The notes below the pieces were generated by a model. That model was given only the letters and a program-made list of their open reading frames with translations, searched no databases and was not told where the DNA came from. The translations under genes and the position numbers were made by a program. This document shows positions 9,374 through 20,425 of a stretch of 58,867 nucleotides of DNA, one piece after another. Within the stretch, counting starts at the first letter, position 1; the number at the start of each line of letters is the position of its first letter. Location of the stretch: positions 1 to 58,867 of the forward strand of contig NZ_PEHF01000012.1 of NCBI RefSeq assembly GCF_015762685.1, read 5' to 3'. Source of the DNA: Candidatus Symbiopectobacterium sp. 'North America'. GTDB lineage: Bacteria > Pseudomonadota > Gammaproteobacteria > Enterobacterales > Enterobacteriaceae.

Positions 9374-10604
9374 AACAGCTCAACCTGTTAAATGCGGTGA
9401 TATCGGCGTTCCTGATGGGAATACAACTGGGGCTGGATGGCACCACGTTGGTGGTGCGCGGGGCAGATGCCGTGCGCTGGAACCTGATCGGCGTTGGCTG
9501 CGTGGTGGTGTTCTTCTTCCAACTGCTGCGCCCCTTCTTCCAAAGCGGAATGCGGAAACTGTCTGGCAGTGGCTCCTCACTGGTGCTTACGAGCTTTGAC
9601 GGTAGCACGCCGCGTCAAAAAGTGCTGGCGGCGGTGCTGATTATCATTGAGGTGGTCTGGCCATTTTTGGTGTCGCGCGGTTCGGTGGATATCGCCACGC
9701 TGACGCTGATCTACGTCATGCTGGGCCTGGGCCTGAACGTTGTCGTGGGGCTGTCCGGTTTGCTGGTGCTGGGCTATGGTGGCTTCTACGCCATTGGCGC
9801 TTATACCTACGCGTTGCTGAACCACTACTACGGGCTGGGCTTCTGGCAGAGCCTGCCGCTGGCGGGTATCGCGGCTGGATTGTCCGGTTTCCTGCTCGGT
9901 TTCCCGGTGTTGCGCCTGCGCGGTGACTATCTGGCGATAGTGACGCTCGGTTTCGGTGAAATCGTGCGTATCCTGCTGCTCAACAACACCGAATTTACCG
10001 GTGGCCCGAACGGCATCAGCCAGATTCCTAAGCCTACTTTCTTTGGTCTGGAGTTCAGCCGCCGCGTCAGCGAAGGCAGTTGGGGCACTTTCCACGACAT
10101 GTTTGGCCTGAAGTATGACCCCAGCGATCGCATCATTTTCCTTTATCTGGTGGCGCTGCTGCTGGTTATCGTAACCCTGTTTGTCATCAACCGGTTACTG
10201 CGCATGCCGCTGGGGCGTGCCTGTGAAGCGCTGCGTGACGATGAGATTGCCTGTCGTTCTTTAGGATTAAGCCTAACCCGTATCAAGCTGACGGCGTTTA
10301 CCATCAGTGTGGCGTTTGCCGGTTTCGCTGGCACGCTGTTTGCCGCGCGTCAGGGGTTTGTCAGTCCGGAATCCTTTAGCTTTGCTGAAGCTCGCCATTG
10401 TGGTGTTAGGCGGTATGGGCTCTCAGTTCGCGGTGATCCTCGCGACCATTTTGCTGGTGGTATCGCGTGAATTGATGCGCGATCTGAACGAGTACAGCAT
10501 GCTGCTGCTGGGTGCTGATGATGATTTGGCGTCCGCAAGGGCTGTTGCCGATGAAGCGCCCAGAGATGAAGCTGAAGGTTGAGAAGAAGGAAGAACAGGC
10601 ATGA
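9370..10604 (+). pseudogene. livM: Branched-chain amino acid permease LivM, two frameshifts
   Basis: LivM is the second membrane subunit. The first 340 or so codons match the family through [17 protein letters not shown]. At about 10388 the expected residues after AE are missing and the frame shifts; [17 protein letters not shown] resumes in a second frame. Near 10512 the sequence shifts again, and MMIWRPQGLLPMKRP resumes in a third frame to TGA 10602-10604. Each gap is best explained by an 11-nt loss relative to the family, an inference from protein comparison. Cannot yield a normal permease. Confidence 0.88.
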
Positions 10605-11354
10605 GTACGCAACCATTATTATCGGTTCGTGGCCTGACCATGCGCTTTGGCGGTTTTCTGGCGGTCAACAATGTGGAACTGGACCTGAATCAGGGTGAAA
10701 TCGTCTCTCTGATCGGGCCAAACGGTGCGGGTAAAACCACGGTATTTAACTGCCTGACCGGTTTTTATCGTCCGACCGGTGGCGCCATCATGCTGCACGA
10801 TCGCCATCTGGAAGGGTTGCCGGGACAGCAGATTGCCCGCATGGGCGTGGTGCGTACCTTCCAGCATGTGCGTCTGTTTCGCGAAATGACGGTGATTGAA
10901 AACCTGCAGGTGGCGCAACATCAACACCTGAAAAGCGGCGTGTTTGCCGGCCTGCTGAAAACGCCGGGTTTCCGTCGTGCGGAAGCCCAAGCGCAAGAGC
11001 TGGGTGCCATGTGGCTGGAGCGCGTTGGCCTGCTTGATTTGGCTAATCGTCAGGCAGGTAATCTGGCGTATGGTCAGCAGCGTCGTCTGGAGATTGCGCG
11101 TTGCATGATGACGCGCCCGGAAGTGTTGATGCTGGATGAACCCGAAAGAGACCGAAGAACTGGACCACCTGATTGCTGAGCTGCGCGATCGTCATCAGGT
11201 ATCGGTGTTGCTGATTGAGCACGATATGAAGCTGGTGATGGGCATTTCCGACCGCATTTACGTGGTAAATCAGGGAACGCCCCTGGCGCAGGGAACACCG
11301 GTTGAAATTCGTAATAACCCGGACGTGATCCGCGCGTATCTCGGGGAAGGATAA
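10601..11354 (+). pseudogene. livG: LIV transporter ATPase LivG, deletion at Walker B
   Basis: LivG is one of two ATP-binding subunits. Walker A GPNGAGKTT and the signature region LAYGQQRRLEIARC are present, but after VLMLDEP the expected AAGLN is missing and the frame shifts; PKETEELDHLIAELRDRH resumes in another frame from about 11140. The junction reads GATGAACCCGAAAGAG. The ancestral sequence presumably had two GAACC copies flanking 12 nt, so recombination between them would delete 17 nt. The product stops at 11179 without the D-loop and H-loop. Confidence 0.9.
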
Positions 11355-11359
11355 GCACT

Positions 11360-12061
11360 ATGTTGTCATTTAATCAGGTTTCAGCGCATTACGGAAAAAT
11401 ACAGGTGCTGCATGACGTGAGTCTGTACATCGAACAGGGTGAAATTGTGACGCTGATTGGGGCCAACGGTGCGGGGAAAACCACGCTGCTCGGCACCCTG
11501 TGCGGCGATCCGCGTGCGACGGTGGTCTCCATCATTTATGATGGAAAAGACATCACTCAGTGGCAAACGGCGCAGATTATGCGTGAAGCCATCGCCATTG
11601 TGCCGGAAGGTCGCCGCGTGTTTTCACGCATGACGGTGGAAGAGAATTTGGCGATGGGGGGCTTCTTTGCCGACAAGGAGCAGTATCAGTCGCGCATTGC
11701 GCGGGTATACGATCTGTTCCCGCATCTGTATGAGCGCCGCGCGCAGCGTTCCGGCACTATGTCCGGCGGTGAGCAGCAGATGTTGGCCATCGGACGCACC
11801 CTGATGAGCCAACCGCGCCTGCTGCTGCTGGATGAGCCTTCTCTGGGGCTGGCTCCGATTATTATTTTGCAGATTTTTGATACTATCGCTCAACTGCGTG
11901 AAGAAGGGATGACCATCTTCCTGGTCGAGCAGAATGCGAATCAGGCGCTGAAATTGGCGGATCGTGGTTATGTGCTGGAGAATGGTCGGGTAGTATTGGA
12001 AGATACGGGTGCCTCCTTGCTTGCAAATGAGGCTGTGCGTTTTGCCTATCTCGGTGGATAA
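11360..12061 (+). CDS. livF: LIV transporter ATPase LivF
   Basis: LivF is the second ATP-binding subunit of the branched-chain amino acid importer. The 233-aa frame is intact, with Walker A GANGAGKTT (34-42), Q-loop, signature MSGGEQQMLAIGR, Walker B LLLLDEPSLGLAP and the H-loop VEQN. It lies 5 bp after the original livG stop. It is the only undamaged liv gene here, so it has no complete partner set in this operon and is probably non-functional unless it serves another permease. Confidence 0.93.
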   Translation: MLSFNQVSAHYGKIQVLHDVSLYIEQGEIVTLIGANGAGKTTLLGTLCGDPRATVVSIIYDGKDITQWQTAQIMREAIAIVPEGRRVFSRMTVEENLAMGGFFADKEQYQSRIARVYDLFPHLYERRAQRSGTMSGGEQQMLAIGRTLMSQPRLLLLDEPSLGLAPIIILQIFDTIAQLREEGMTIFLVEQNANQALKLADRGYVLENGRVVLEDTGASLLANEAVRFAYLGG

Positions 12062-12134
12062 CCCTGTCTGAACGACCATTATTGCGCGACAATCGTCGTG
12101 TCTGGCCCATCGTGTTATCTGATGAATCAAGAGA

Positions 12135-13328
12135 ATGAAAATGGCAACGGAAGGATTACTGTCTCAGCGTATGGCGAGACTGAAAAGCTCGGCGATTCGG
12201 GAATTATTGAAACACAGCAAGATGGATCATGTGATTTCTCTGGCTGGGGGAATTCCTTCAGATGCCTTGTTCGATTTTGAGGGATTAAACCAGGCGACCC
12301 AGCGTGCGATTACCGAGCAGCCGAAAAACGCGTTTCAGTATAGTTTGACGGAAGGCAGCGATACGCTGCGTGTGAGTATTGCTGAACTGTGCGCGCTGCG
12401 CGGTGTGAAAGCCCACGCTGACGACATGGTGGTCACGGCTGGCTCGCAGCAGGCGTTGGATCTAGTGATGCGCTCGCTGATTGACCCGAATGATGTGGTA
12501 GTGGTGGAACGCCCGACCTATCTGGCGGCACTGCAAACGTTGGAACTGGCGGAAGCGCGCGTGATGTCGGTCGCATCCGACAAAGACGGCATGGTAGTGG
12601 ACGAGCTGGAAACCCTGCTGCACACCCAGCGCATCAAAGCGGTGTATCTGGTGCCGAACTTTGGTAATCCGAGCGGCGTGGTGCTGAATGAAGCGCGTCG
12701 TCGCCAGTTGATTACACTCGCCGATCGCTATGGCTTTGTGATCATTGAAGATGACCCCTACGGAGAACTGCATTTCACCGACGAGCGCAACCCGACGCTG
12801 TTCCAGCTTGGGCAAGAGATGCTGGGCCACAACGATGCGGTGATCTACACCTCGACTTTCTCAAAAATTCTGGCACCGGGCCTGCGCCTCGGCTGGGCCA
12901 TCCTGCCGCAGTGGTTGCTGCATAAAGTGGCGATCATCAAGCAGGCGGCGGATTTGCATGCCAGCTCGCTGTCGCAAACCATCGCGGAATACTATCTGGC
13001 GTCGGGGCGTTTACCGACCCAAATCGACAAGATTCGTGAAGCCTACAAGCATAAAGGTGAACTGCTGGGATCGCTGATTGAGCAAGAGCTGGGCGATGTG
13101 ATCGCCTTCAATAAACCCAAAGGCGGTATGTTCCTGTGGGCGCGCTTCCGCGAGCCGTTCAACACCACGCAGTGGCTGGAAAAAACGCTGGAACAGGGCG
13201 TGGTGTTCGTGCCGGGTGAGTTCTTCTTCCCGGAACGCCCTGATTACGCCACGTTGCGTTTCTAGTTTGCTACCGCAACGGATGAGCAGATGCACGAGGC
13301 GGTTGCTCGCCTGAAACGCGCGCTCTAA
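12135..13328 (+). pseudogene. PLP-dependent aminotransferase (MocR/2-aminoadipate type), late stop
   Basis: A fold-type I aminotransferase, related to the aminotransferase domain of MocR/PdxR regulators and to 2-aminoadipate/valine-type transaminases. Visible motifs are GSQQALDLV, NFGNPSG, the EDDPYGEL aspartate region and STFSKILAPGLRLGW with the Schiff-base lysine. TAG 13263-13265 interrupts TLRFxFATATDEQMHEAV; the frame then continues cleanly to TAA 13326-13328, so the last 20 codons (part of the small domain) are lost. All catalytic motifs precede the stop, so residual activity is possible. It follows livF by 73 bp. Substrate unknown. Confidence 0.75.
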
Positions 13329-13341
13329 GTTGAGTGGTGTA

Positions 13342-13369
13342 CCAAAACCGCTGCCTGTGGGCAGCGGTT
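13342..13369. terminator. Bidirectional terminator between convergent genes
   Basis: The perfect 10-bp stem AACCGCTGCC (13346-13355) / GGCAGCGGTT (13360-13369) has loop TGTG. On the minus strand it is followed by TTTTGG, on the plus strand by GCTTCC. It separates the aminotransferase gene from the convergent LysR gene. Confidence 0.75.
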
Positions 13370-13391
13370 GCTTCCTACGTTAAACCGCGCG

Positions 13392-14294
13392 TCAGCACAG
13401 TTGCCGAATCAGATGCGGCAGTTCCTGACTGACGATCTCCAGCAGGGTATCGCGCGCTGCGTCTGGCGATTTCCTACCCACACCACCGCCAGCGGCAAGG
13501 CGGTAAACGCCCCCTCGCCATGATCGATAGCCACAAAACGCACGTGCGGGGTTGCCATGCGCGCCGCCCAGCGCGGCATGATGGCTCCGCCCACTTCGCT
13601 TGCCACCATGCTGAGAATGGTCTGTTTTTCATCGACGAGCTGCACAATATGGGGTTTAAGCCCCACCTGATAGAACAGCTTGATGGTGACATCGTGGCTA
13701 TGTGGACGCGCGCGGCGTGCCGGTACGATAAGCGGCAGCGTGGCGATATCCTCGATGGTCACGCTGCGGCGCATCGCTAACGGATGGCGCTCGGCGATGG
13801 CGAGCACCACATTTTCGTAGAGCAGAAAGCGGGTGGTAAGTTGCGGATCGCTTTCTTTCAACGGGCAGATAAACGCCATATCCAGTTGGCCGGATTTCAA
13901 CTTGGGCAGCAGTTGCGCGGTTTTATTTTCATCAATGCGCACATCTACGTCGGGACAGGCGTGACGAAATGCGGGTAGCAGATGAGGCACTAGCGCAATC
14001 GCTGCGCTGTCGATGGCTCCAATGCGCAGCGTGCGTGCCTGAAGGCGTCCCTGACGGCGAAAGTGGACTTCCAGTGCATCAACTTCAGCCACGATTTTCT
14101 TCCCTTCTTCCAACTGCTTGTGGCCGTGCCACGCTGCGCGTGGAACGCACGAACAGACGCACGTTGAGGCTCTCTTCCAACAGGCGAATATGGCGTCCGA
14201 GGGCGGAGGGCAACATATCGAGCTGCTGGGCTGCGTGGCCGAAATGTAGTGCGTCTGCCACCGCGATAAAGCAGCGCAACTGGCGGAGTTCCAT
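13392..14294 (-). pseudogene. LysR-type transcriptional regulator, multiply frameshifted
   Basis: The N-terminal helix-turn-helix is clear ([22 protein letters not shown], then [12 protein letters not shown]), starting at 14294. After SVA near 14135 the frame shifts; the effector-binding domain ([12 protein letters not shown] to FTALPLAVVW) continues in another frame, and a second shift near 13465 restores the C-terminus (LLEIVSQELPHLIRQLC) with stop TGA at 13394-13392. It is divergent from the tartrate-type cluster, so it probably once controlled it. Stops in each piece preclude a working regulator. Confidence 0.82.
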
Positions 14295-14675
14295 GGGCGA
14301 CCCTCAGTAGTAGGTAGAGCGAGCGCGTAGATAATAGAGCCGTTTTCAGCCTGAACAAGCGGTGGAAAAATGCTCACGTTGTTGGCTGTGATCCCTATCA
14401 CAGAACCGTAAGGCGTAAAACGGGTGTGATTGTTAATGGTGTGCATCTTAAATGTTTGTTTTTATCGCTTTTCCATATTAAAAATAGGTGAATATTGATC
14501 GCCATCATCGAATTCAGCACCACCCTGATGACGCAGCTGGATTATGCAAATTTTTTATATAATTCCAGGTGAATGATCCCGCCAATGTTCTGACGCATAG
14601 TTTGACCAGAAATAACGTGTATTAACCAGTCTTATTATTTTTTTCTACTCTTACCCTATTATTCTGGAATGCATA
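14295..14675. promoter_or_regulatory. Divergent promoter region, LysR gene / tartrate-type cluster
   Basis: A 381-bp AT-rich gap between the divergent LysR gene and the MFS gene. It must hold both promoters and, by LysR-family precedent, the T-N11-A operator. I see no unambiguous operator and no gene. Confidence 0.35.
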
Positions 14676-15983
14676 ATGAAAACAGATATTGAAAGTGTGA
14701 CGCTGAAAAAGATCACCTGACGGATTATACCCTATGTCATGGTAGTTTATTTTGTCGGCTTTTTTGACCGTATTAATATCGGGTTTGCAGCGTTAACCAT
14801 GAATCAGGATTTAGGTTTTTCCGATGCGGTTTTTGGTTTAGGTGCGGGTTTGTTTTTTCTCGGTTATTTTCTTACGGATGTTCCTTCTAACATTATTTTG
14901 CAGAAAGTCGGACCACGTATTTGGCTCACGCGTATTTTGCTAAGCTGGGCAGTGATCACCGCGTTTATGATTAATGTGAAAACCGTGGAAGGGTTTTATA
15001 TTCTGCGTTTTCTGCTGGGTGTCGCGGAAGCCGGTTCCTTCTCCGGCATTATTCTCTATCTCAGCACCTGGTTCCCAATGAAACGGCGGGCGCAGATGAT
15101 TGCCTTGTTTATGGCCACCGCCCCGATTTCCGCGATGTTTGGCTCACCGCTGGCAGGGGCTATTCTCAGCGCTCACGGCGCGCTTGGCCTGGCGGGCTGG
15201 CAGTTAATGTTCCTGATTTGTAACGTCGCGGCGACGGTAATGGGTGTGTTTACCTGGTTCTATGTTAACGACAAGCCGGAGAAAAACCGCTGGTTGACGG
15301 CGGAGGAAACGCAGTGGTTGGTGGCGACGCTGGCGGCGGAAAAACAGAACAAAGGCGAAGTGGTTAAAGTCAGCATCTGGAAAGGGCTGACCGATATTCG
15401 CGTTCTGACGCTGGCCGTGGTCTATTTCGGCACCTCTGCCGGGCTCTATTCTCTCAATATCTGGTCGCCGCAGTTTATCAAATCCTTTGGTTTAACCACC
15501 ATGCAGATTGGCCTGATCAATGCAGTGCCTTCGGCCATGGCCGCGATTGCGACGGTGATGTGGGCGCGGCATTCCGATAAAACCAAAGAGCGCACCTGGC
15601 ATGTGGTGAGCGCGTGTTTGCTGGCGAGCACCGGGTTTGTGCTGGTGGGCTGGGCACAGTCGTTACCGCTGGCGATCGCCGCGCTTGTCATGGACAATAT
15701 GGGTATCTCTTCTTGTAAACCGCCGATCTGGAGTATTCCGTCGCTGTTCCTGAGCGGACCTGCCGCAGCTGCCAGACTGGCCGCCATCAACTCTATCGGT
15801 AATCTGGGCGGCTTTGCGGGTCCTGCGCTGATCGGCTGGCTAAAAAGCAACACCGGCAGCTTTTCCATCGCGCTGTATTGTGTCGCGGGCATGTTGGTAG
15901 TTTCCGCGATATTAACCCTGTCTATTGAAGTGCGTTGTCGTCGCGATGCAGCAAAGTTCGAATTAACCCATTCAACGAAATAA
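14676..15983 (+). pseudogene. MFS anion:cation symporter (tartrate/phthalate-type), early stop
   Basis: A 12-helix major facilitator of the anion:cation symporter family, with the motif DRINIGFAALTMN after helix 1. ATG 14676 starts a hydrophilic leader, MKTDIESVTLKKIT, but codon 15 is TGA (14718-14720) where relatives usually have Trp. After it the frame is open for 421 codons to TAA 15981-15983. Translation could in principle restart at ATG 14739, losing only the leader and the start of helix 1. By context it would import a hydroxy-diacid for TtdAB; substrate is inferred. Confidence 0.75.
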
Positions 15984-16031
15984 AGTCGTATCTGTTTTTT
16001 ATTGGAGGTTGTGTGATATCATCAAAATGAT

Positions 16032-16919
16032 GTGTCGACATTGACAGAGATAATGACTCGCTTTACCGGGTATGTTGGCAAACGTCTGCCAACCGATGTC
16101 ATCAAGAAATTGGAAGAATTACGCAGTAAAGAAAAAGATGAACTGTCGCTTGCCAAAGTGGTTTATGACTCGATGTTTGAAAACCAAAAGCAAGCGGATC
16201 TATTAGACTGACCCTGCTGTCAGGACACCGGTGTAATTCAGTATTTTATTACGGCAGGATCGGCATTCCCTTATTTAGGTGAGTTGGAAAGCATATTACA
16301 AACGGCTACCGAAGAGGCCACTAAAAAAGCGCCATTACGCCATAATGCGGTCGAAACCTTTATTGAGAAAAATACCGGTACCAATACCGGATCGCGTATT
16401 CCGTGGCTCGATTGGGAAATCATTCCTAATGATGATAGTTGCACCATTGAAGTCTATATAGCGGGGGGCGGTTGTTCATTGCCGGGTGCCGCGAAAGTAT
16501 TGATGCTGGGCCAGGGCTATGAAGGCGTTAACCAGTTCATGTTTGATGTGATCACCTCTTACGGCGTGAATGCTTGCCCGCCGCTGTTGGTTGGCGTCGG
16601 GGTTTCCACGTCGGTGGAAACGGCGGCGCGGTTGTCGAAAAAAGCGATTCTGCGCCCGGTAGATTCGTCCCACCCCAATGCCGATGCGGCGAAGATGGAG
16701 AAGCTGCTGGAAGAGGGGCTGAACAGCGTGGGCCTGGGGCCGCAGGGGCTGGGCGGTGCCTCATCGGTGATGGGCGTCAATATCGAGTCCTCTGCACGCC
16801 ACCCTTCCACCATTGGCGTGGCGGTGTCGACCGGATGCTGGGCGCACCGTCGTGGAACCATCCGTTTCTCCGCTGATTTGTTCTATGAAATTCTTTCCCA
16901 TAAAGGCGCTGTACTATGA
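16032..16919 (+). pseudogene. ttdA: L(+)-tartrate dehydratase alpha subunit (class I fumarase-like), nonsense
   Basis: TtdA carries most of the 4Fe-4S site of the L-tartrate dehydratase, which converts L-tartrate to oxaloacetate. The frame matches Ttd[28 protein letters not shown] and [19 protein letters not shown] 16209-16211 replaces the Arg just before PCCQDTG, probably CGA to TGA. No ATG is available at the true N-terminus; GTG 16032 is the best candidate after GGAGG near 16003. An internal ATG at 16284 would omit the first cluster cysteine. It overlaps ttdB by ATGA. Confidence 0.8.
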
Positions 16920-17524
16920 AAAAAGTGCTTACTACCCCGATTAGCGATGAAGCGCTGGCCGAATTGAATATTGGTGACGTGGTGTACCTGACCGGTACGC
17001 TGGTGACCTGCCGAGACGTCGCTCACCGTCGTCTGATTGAGTTGGGCCGCGAATTGCCAGTCGATCTGCGCGGAGGCGCTATTTTCCACGCTGGGCCGAT
17101 TGTGGTGGAAAAGGACGATGGCAGCTTTGAAATGATCTCCATCGGGCCAACCACCAGCATGCGCATGGAAAAATTCGAAAAAGAGTTTATCGAACAAACC
17201 AGCGTGAAGCTGATTGTTGGTAAAGGCGGTATGGGGCCGAACACCGAAGAAGGCTGCAAGACCTTCAAGGCGGTGCACGCCGCGTTCCCTGGCGGCTGTG
17301 CGGTGCTTGCCGCGACCTGAGTTGAAGCTATTGAGGATGCCCAGTGGTGCGATCTTGGTATGCCCGAAACGCTGTGGGTAAACCGGGTGAAAGCCTTTGG
17401 TCCGTTGATTATCTCTATCGATACTCACGGCAATAACCTGTTCGAGCAAAACAAGAAGGTCTACAACGCGCGCAAAGCGCCGGTGATTGCGGCCATCAAT
17501 GAGCAGATTCACTTTATCAAATGA
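16916..17524 (+). pseudogene. ttdB: L(+)-tartrate dehydratase beta subunit, nonsense
   Basis: TtdB is the second subunit of the tartrate dehydratase. The start [21 protein letters not shown] and the core [17 protein letters not shown] match E. coli TtdB. TGA 17318-17320 follows LAAT where E. coli has Cys; the frame then continues VEAIEDAQW...DLGMPETLW to TGA 17522-17524. The truncated 134-aa product lacks the conserved C-terminal third, including the SIDTHGNNLFE block. TtdA and TtdB are close to two-subunit fumarases, so a fumarase or mesaconase-like activity cannot be excluded. Confidence 0.82.
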
Positions 17525-17566
17525 GTTCTGGCGCACAGCACCACCCTGAAACACTGAAGGTAACCT

Positions 17567-18427
17567 ATGAAACTGGCAAGTTTTATTAACCCCGAAACCT
17601 GGCAAAAGACCTATGGGCTTATCGATGCTGACGGCATCATCGATCTGGGACGGCGCTTTTCCGACACCTATGCGGATATCCCCGCTGCACTGCGCGCCGG
17701 TGCATTGAAACAGTTTGAGGCGGTGCAGGGCGCGCCGGACTTTCGTTTTGAACAGGTCACCTTTTTACCGGTGATCGAACAGCCGGGAAAAATCCTGTGT
17801 GTAGGCATGAACTACATGGAAAAACGCATCGAGTTCCAACAAACCGTTGATGCGCCAACCCTGTTTATCCGTTTTGCCGATACGCTGTCTGCCCACTGTC
17901 AGCCGCTGATGAAACCCGAATCGAGCAACGAGTTTGACTATGAAGGTGAACTGGCCGTGGTTATCGGTCAGCACGCGGATAATGTCAGTTGTGAAGCCGC
18001 TCTGGACGTGGTGGCAGGCTACAGTTGCTTTATGGATGGCTCGGTGCGCGATATGCAATACACCTGGTTCACCTCCGGCAAAAACTGGCGCCACACCGGC
18101 GGGTTTGGTCCTTGGATGGTCACCGCTGATGAGATTGGCGATCCGCAACAGTTGGATATCAGCACCTTCCTGAATGGCGTGCGCGTGCAGCATGATACCA
18201 CCAACAATATGGTGCGCTCCGTGGCGGAGCTGATTGCCTACATTTCACGCTTTACACCGCTGGCACCGGGGGACGTTATCATCACCGGTTCACCGGAGGG
18301 CATGGGGAAAAAGCGCACGCCGTCGCTGTTTATGAAAGCCGGTGATGTGGTTGAAGTGGAAATCATCCAGATTGGGCGGCTGGTGAATACGGTTGCCGCA
18401 GAGCGTGACGTGTTGGCCTACGCCTGA
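17567..18427 (+). CDS. Fumarylacetoacetate-hydrolase-fold enzyme
   Basis: A 286-aa FAH-fold protein related to FAHD1, which decarboxylates or tautomerises oxaloacetate, and to 2-keto-diacid hydrolases. The metal-ligand pattern is visible: DYEGELAVVIG (acidic ligands near 126 and 128) and an Asp near 157 in CFMDGSVRDMQ, then ITGSPEGMG near the C-terminus. The usual NYxxH motif reads NYMEK, so the lid histidine seems absent, which makes the exact chemistry uncertain. As the last gene of the tartrate-type cluster it could process the oxaloacetate product. It is intact although every upstream gene is broken. Confidence 0.8.
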   Translation: MKLASFINPETWQKTYGLIDADGIIDLGRRFSDTYADIPAALRAGALKQFEAVQGAPDFRFEQVTFLPVIEQPGKILCVGMNYMEKRIEFQQTVDAPTLFIRFADTLSAHCQPLMKPESSNEFDYEGELAVVIGQHADNVSCEAALDVVAGYSCFMDGSVRDMQYTWFTSGKNWRHTGGFGPWMVTADEIGDPQQLDISTFLNGVRVQHDTTNNMVRSVAELIAYISRFTPLAPGDVIITGSPEGMGKKRTPSLFMKAGDVVEVEIIQIGRLVNTVAAERDVLAYA

Positions 18428-18430
18428 GGC

Positions 18431-18454
18431 GGCTCCCAGCGTGGTCTGGGAGCC
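18431..18454. terminator. Hairpin between convergent FAH and chemoreceptor genes
   Basis: The perfect 9-bp stem GGCTCCCAG (18431-18439) / CTGGGAGCC (18446-18454) has a 6-nt loop. No T tract follows on either strand, so termination strength is uncertain. Confidence 0.5.
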
Positions 18455-18460
18455 TGTGAG

Positions 18461-20113
18461 CTAAAACTGTGTCCAATTCTCCCGGCTGCCCAGTGGTAGC
18501 GGAAGTTCGCGCGCTGGCGGGGGGCTTTGGAGCGTGGTGTGAGGCGGTAACGCCTTGCTGTTTGAGGCAATGTGGAACATTTGCATCAGTGATACCAGGT
18601 TGGCCGCCTGATCGTTCAGGCTTCCTGCCGCGCTGACCGACTGTTCGACCAACGCGGCGTTTTGCTGAGTCACGCGATCGAGCTGATTGATTGCGCTGTG
18701 AACCTGCTCAATGCCCGACTCTTGTTCACTCATGGTTCCCCCGATGGTGGCGATCAGGTGGGCGACTTCACTTGCCTGAGCCACCAACGCTGCAATGGTG
18801 CTGCCCGTCTCTTCGACCAGCGTAGATCCGGCATTCACGGTTTCGACGCTGTTGTGGATCAGCGTTTTGATTTCCTTAGCGGCGGAGGCTGAGCGCTGCG
18901 CCAGCGAACGAACCTCACCGGCCACCACGGCAAAACCGCGCCCTTGCTCGCCTGCGCGGGCGGCTTCGACGGCGGCGTTTAGCGCCAGAATGTTGGTTTG
19001 AAATGCAATGCCGTCAATCACGCCGATAATATCGCTGATTTGGCCGGAACTGGCGGTAATGGCTTTCATGGTTGCTACGATCTGGTTAACGGCTTCCCCG
19101 CCTTTCGCCGCTGTGGCGCTGGCCTGATTAGCGAGCTGTGTGGCGCTGTGCACCGCATCGGCGTTTTGGCCTACCGCCTGGCTTATCTGTTCAATCGCGG
19201 CGGCGGTTTGCTGCAAATTCGCCGCCTGCTCTTCCGTGCGTTGGCTCAGGTCGGTACTGCCGACGGCAATCTCGCTGGAGCCGGTGGCGATGGATTCGCT
19301 ACTGTGTCGAACCTGTTCCACCATGGCGCTCAAACTGTTACGGATGGTGTTCATGGCAGCCAGCATGCTGCTGCTGTCGTTCGCGCGCAGGGTAATCTCT
19401 GCGGCCAAATCACCTTGAGCGACTTGCTGGGTGATGAGGGTGGCATAGGCCGGTTCGCCACCCAGCTGCTTTCTCAAGGTATAGGCTATCAGGAAGGCGA
19501 GCAGCGCACCCAATCCTGTTGCAAGTAGCGCCAGAAGCAACATCAGGTTTCCGCCATTGCTGGCCTGCGTCATGGCTGTTGGGCCAGCTTTATCGCCTGA
19601 TTTTTTTTGCAGCTCAATCATATCATCCAGCATTTTGAACACGGGTAACTGCGCGCGACGCATCTCGTCCAGCTTCATTTTTTCTTCCGGGTTATCGCTG
19701 AGTTCTCGGGCAACGGCTTCGCTGACGTCTTTCATATAGGCAGGGCGTACCTGAGCGAGCTGAGCCAACAGTGCTTTCCCGGCGGGGATGCTGGCATTGT
19801 GGTTCAACGTTTCCAGAAGTTCAGTATTGCGGGCAATCGTAAAATCAATCACCTGCTTCTCTTCCTGTTTCCGTGCACGATCCTGATACAGCGCCATATT
19901 GCGCACGGAACGGTCGACGGCATCAAATCCGGTTTTTAATTCCTGAGTGATTAACAGATTATTAAGCGAACGGTTGGCGAGCAGTTCAATGTCACTTCCC
20001 AGTGAAATCAACTGGGAGCGACCAAGAATGGCCACGCACAGGCTGATGATAATCACTGACGCAAAGCCCGAGCCCAACATGGTGCTGACTTTCATCTTTT
20101 TAATAAATCGCAT
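18461..20113 (-). CDS. Methyl-accepting chemotaxis protein
   Basis: A full-length 550-aa transmembrane chemoreceptor: N-terminal membrane segment (about 10-30), a four-helix-bundle periplasmic ligand domain, a second membrane segment (about 190-215), HAMP, then the cytoplasmic signalling bundle with the invariant tip [20 protein letters not shown] and [16 protein letters not shown]. The C-terminus ends NWTQF, a plausible CheR/CheB docking pentapeptide of the xWxxF type. It is the only whole receptor of three tandem copies. Ligand unknown. Confidence 0.92.
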   Translation of the reverse strand: MRFIKKMKVSTMLGSGFASVIIISLCVAILGRSQLISLGSDIELLANRSLNNLLITQELKTGFDAVDRSVRNMALYQDRARKQEEKQVIDFTIARNTELLETLNHNASIPAGKALLAQLAQVRPAYMKDVSEAVARELSDNPEEKMKLDEMRRAQLPVFKMLDDMIELQKKSGDKAGPTAMTQASNGGNLMLLLALLATGLGALLAFLIAYTLRKQLGGEPAYATLITQQVAQGDLAAEITLRANDSSSMLAAMNTIRNSLSAMVEQVRHSSESIATGSSEIAVGSTDLSQRTEEQAANLQQTAAAIEQISQAVGQNADAVHSATQLANQASATAAKGGEAVNQIVATMKAITASSGQISDIIGVIDGIAFQTNILALNAAVEAARAGEQGRGFAVVAGEVRSLAQRSASAAKEIKTLIHNSVETVNAGSTLVEETGSTIAALVAQASEVAHLIATIGGTMSEQESGIEQVHSAINQLDRVTQQNAALVEQSVSAAGSLNDQAANLVSLMQMFHIASNSKALPPHTTLQSPPPARELPLPLGSRENWTQF

Positions 20114-20425
20114 AGGCGTCCTTATTCCTTATATCGTCCTGATGTGTGGCGGCGTCCTTAACGCGCGTCTTGTGCGTGATTATTAATGGATATCTGCTGA
20201 AAAGATAAGCGCGAGAAAAATCGGTAAATAATAGAATGGAGCGTCAGCTTGGTTTAGTGCGGAAAGATATTGTGCTGTATTAAGGAAAATCGTTTCTGGT
20301 GTACGGGCCTGCGCTTCATTTAATTTTGCTTAGTGAGCGATAATATAAATTATCAAAAAAACGTATTTTTCACTGGGGTGAAGCTCCCGTCATTAAATGC
20401 CGTGTCGGGAGCTGTGGTGATGAGG
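20114..20425. other. Intergenic region between chemoreceptor genes
   Basis: No gene is visible in these 312 bp. It must contain the promoter of the minus-strand receptor starting at 20113; I searched for a FliA-type promoter and did not find a convincing one. AGCTCCCG (20382-20389) and CGGGAGCT (20406-20413) form a hairpin just past the 3' end of the next receptor remnant, possibly its terminator. Confidence 0.35.
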
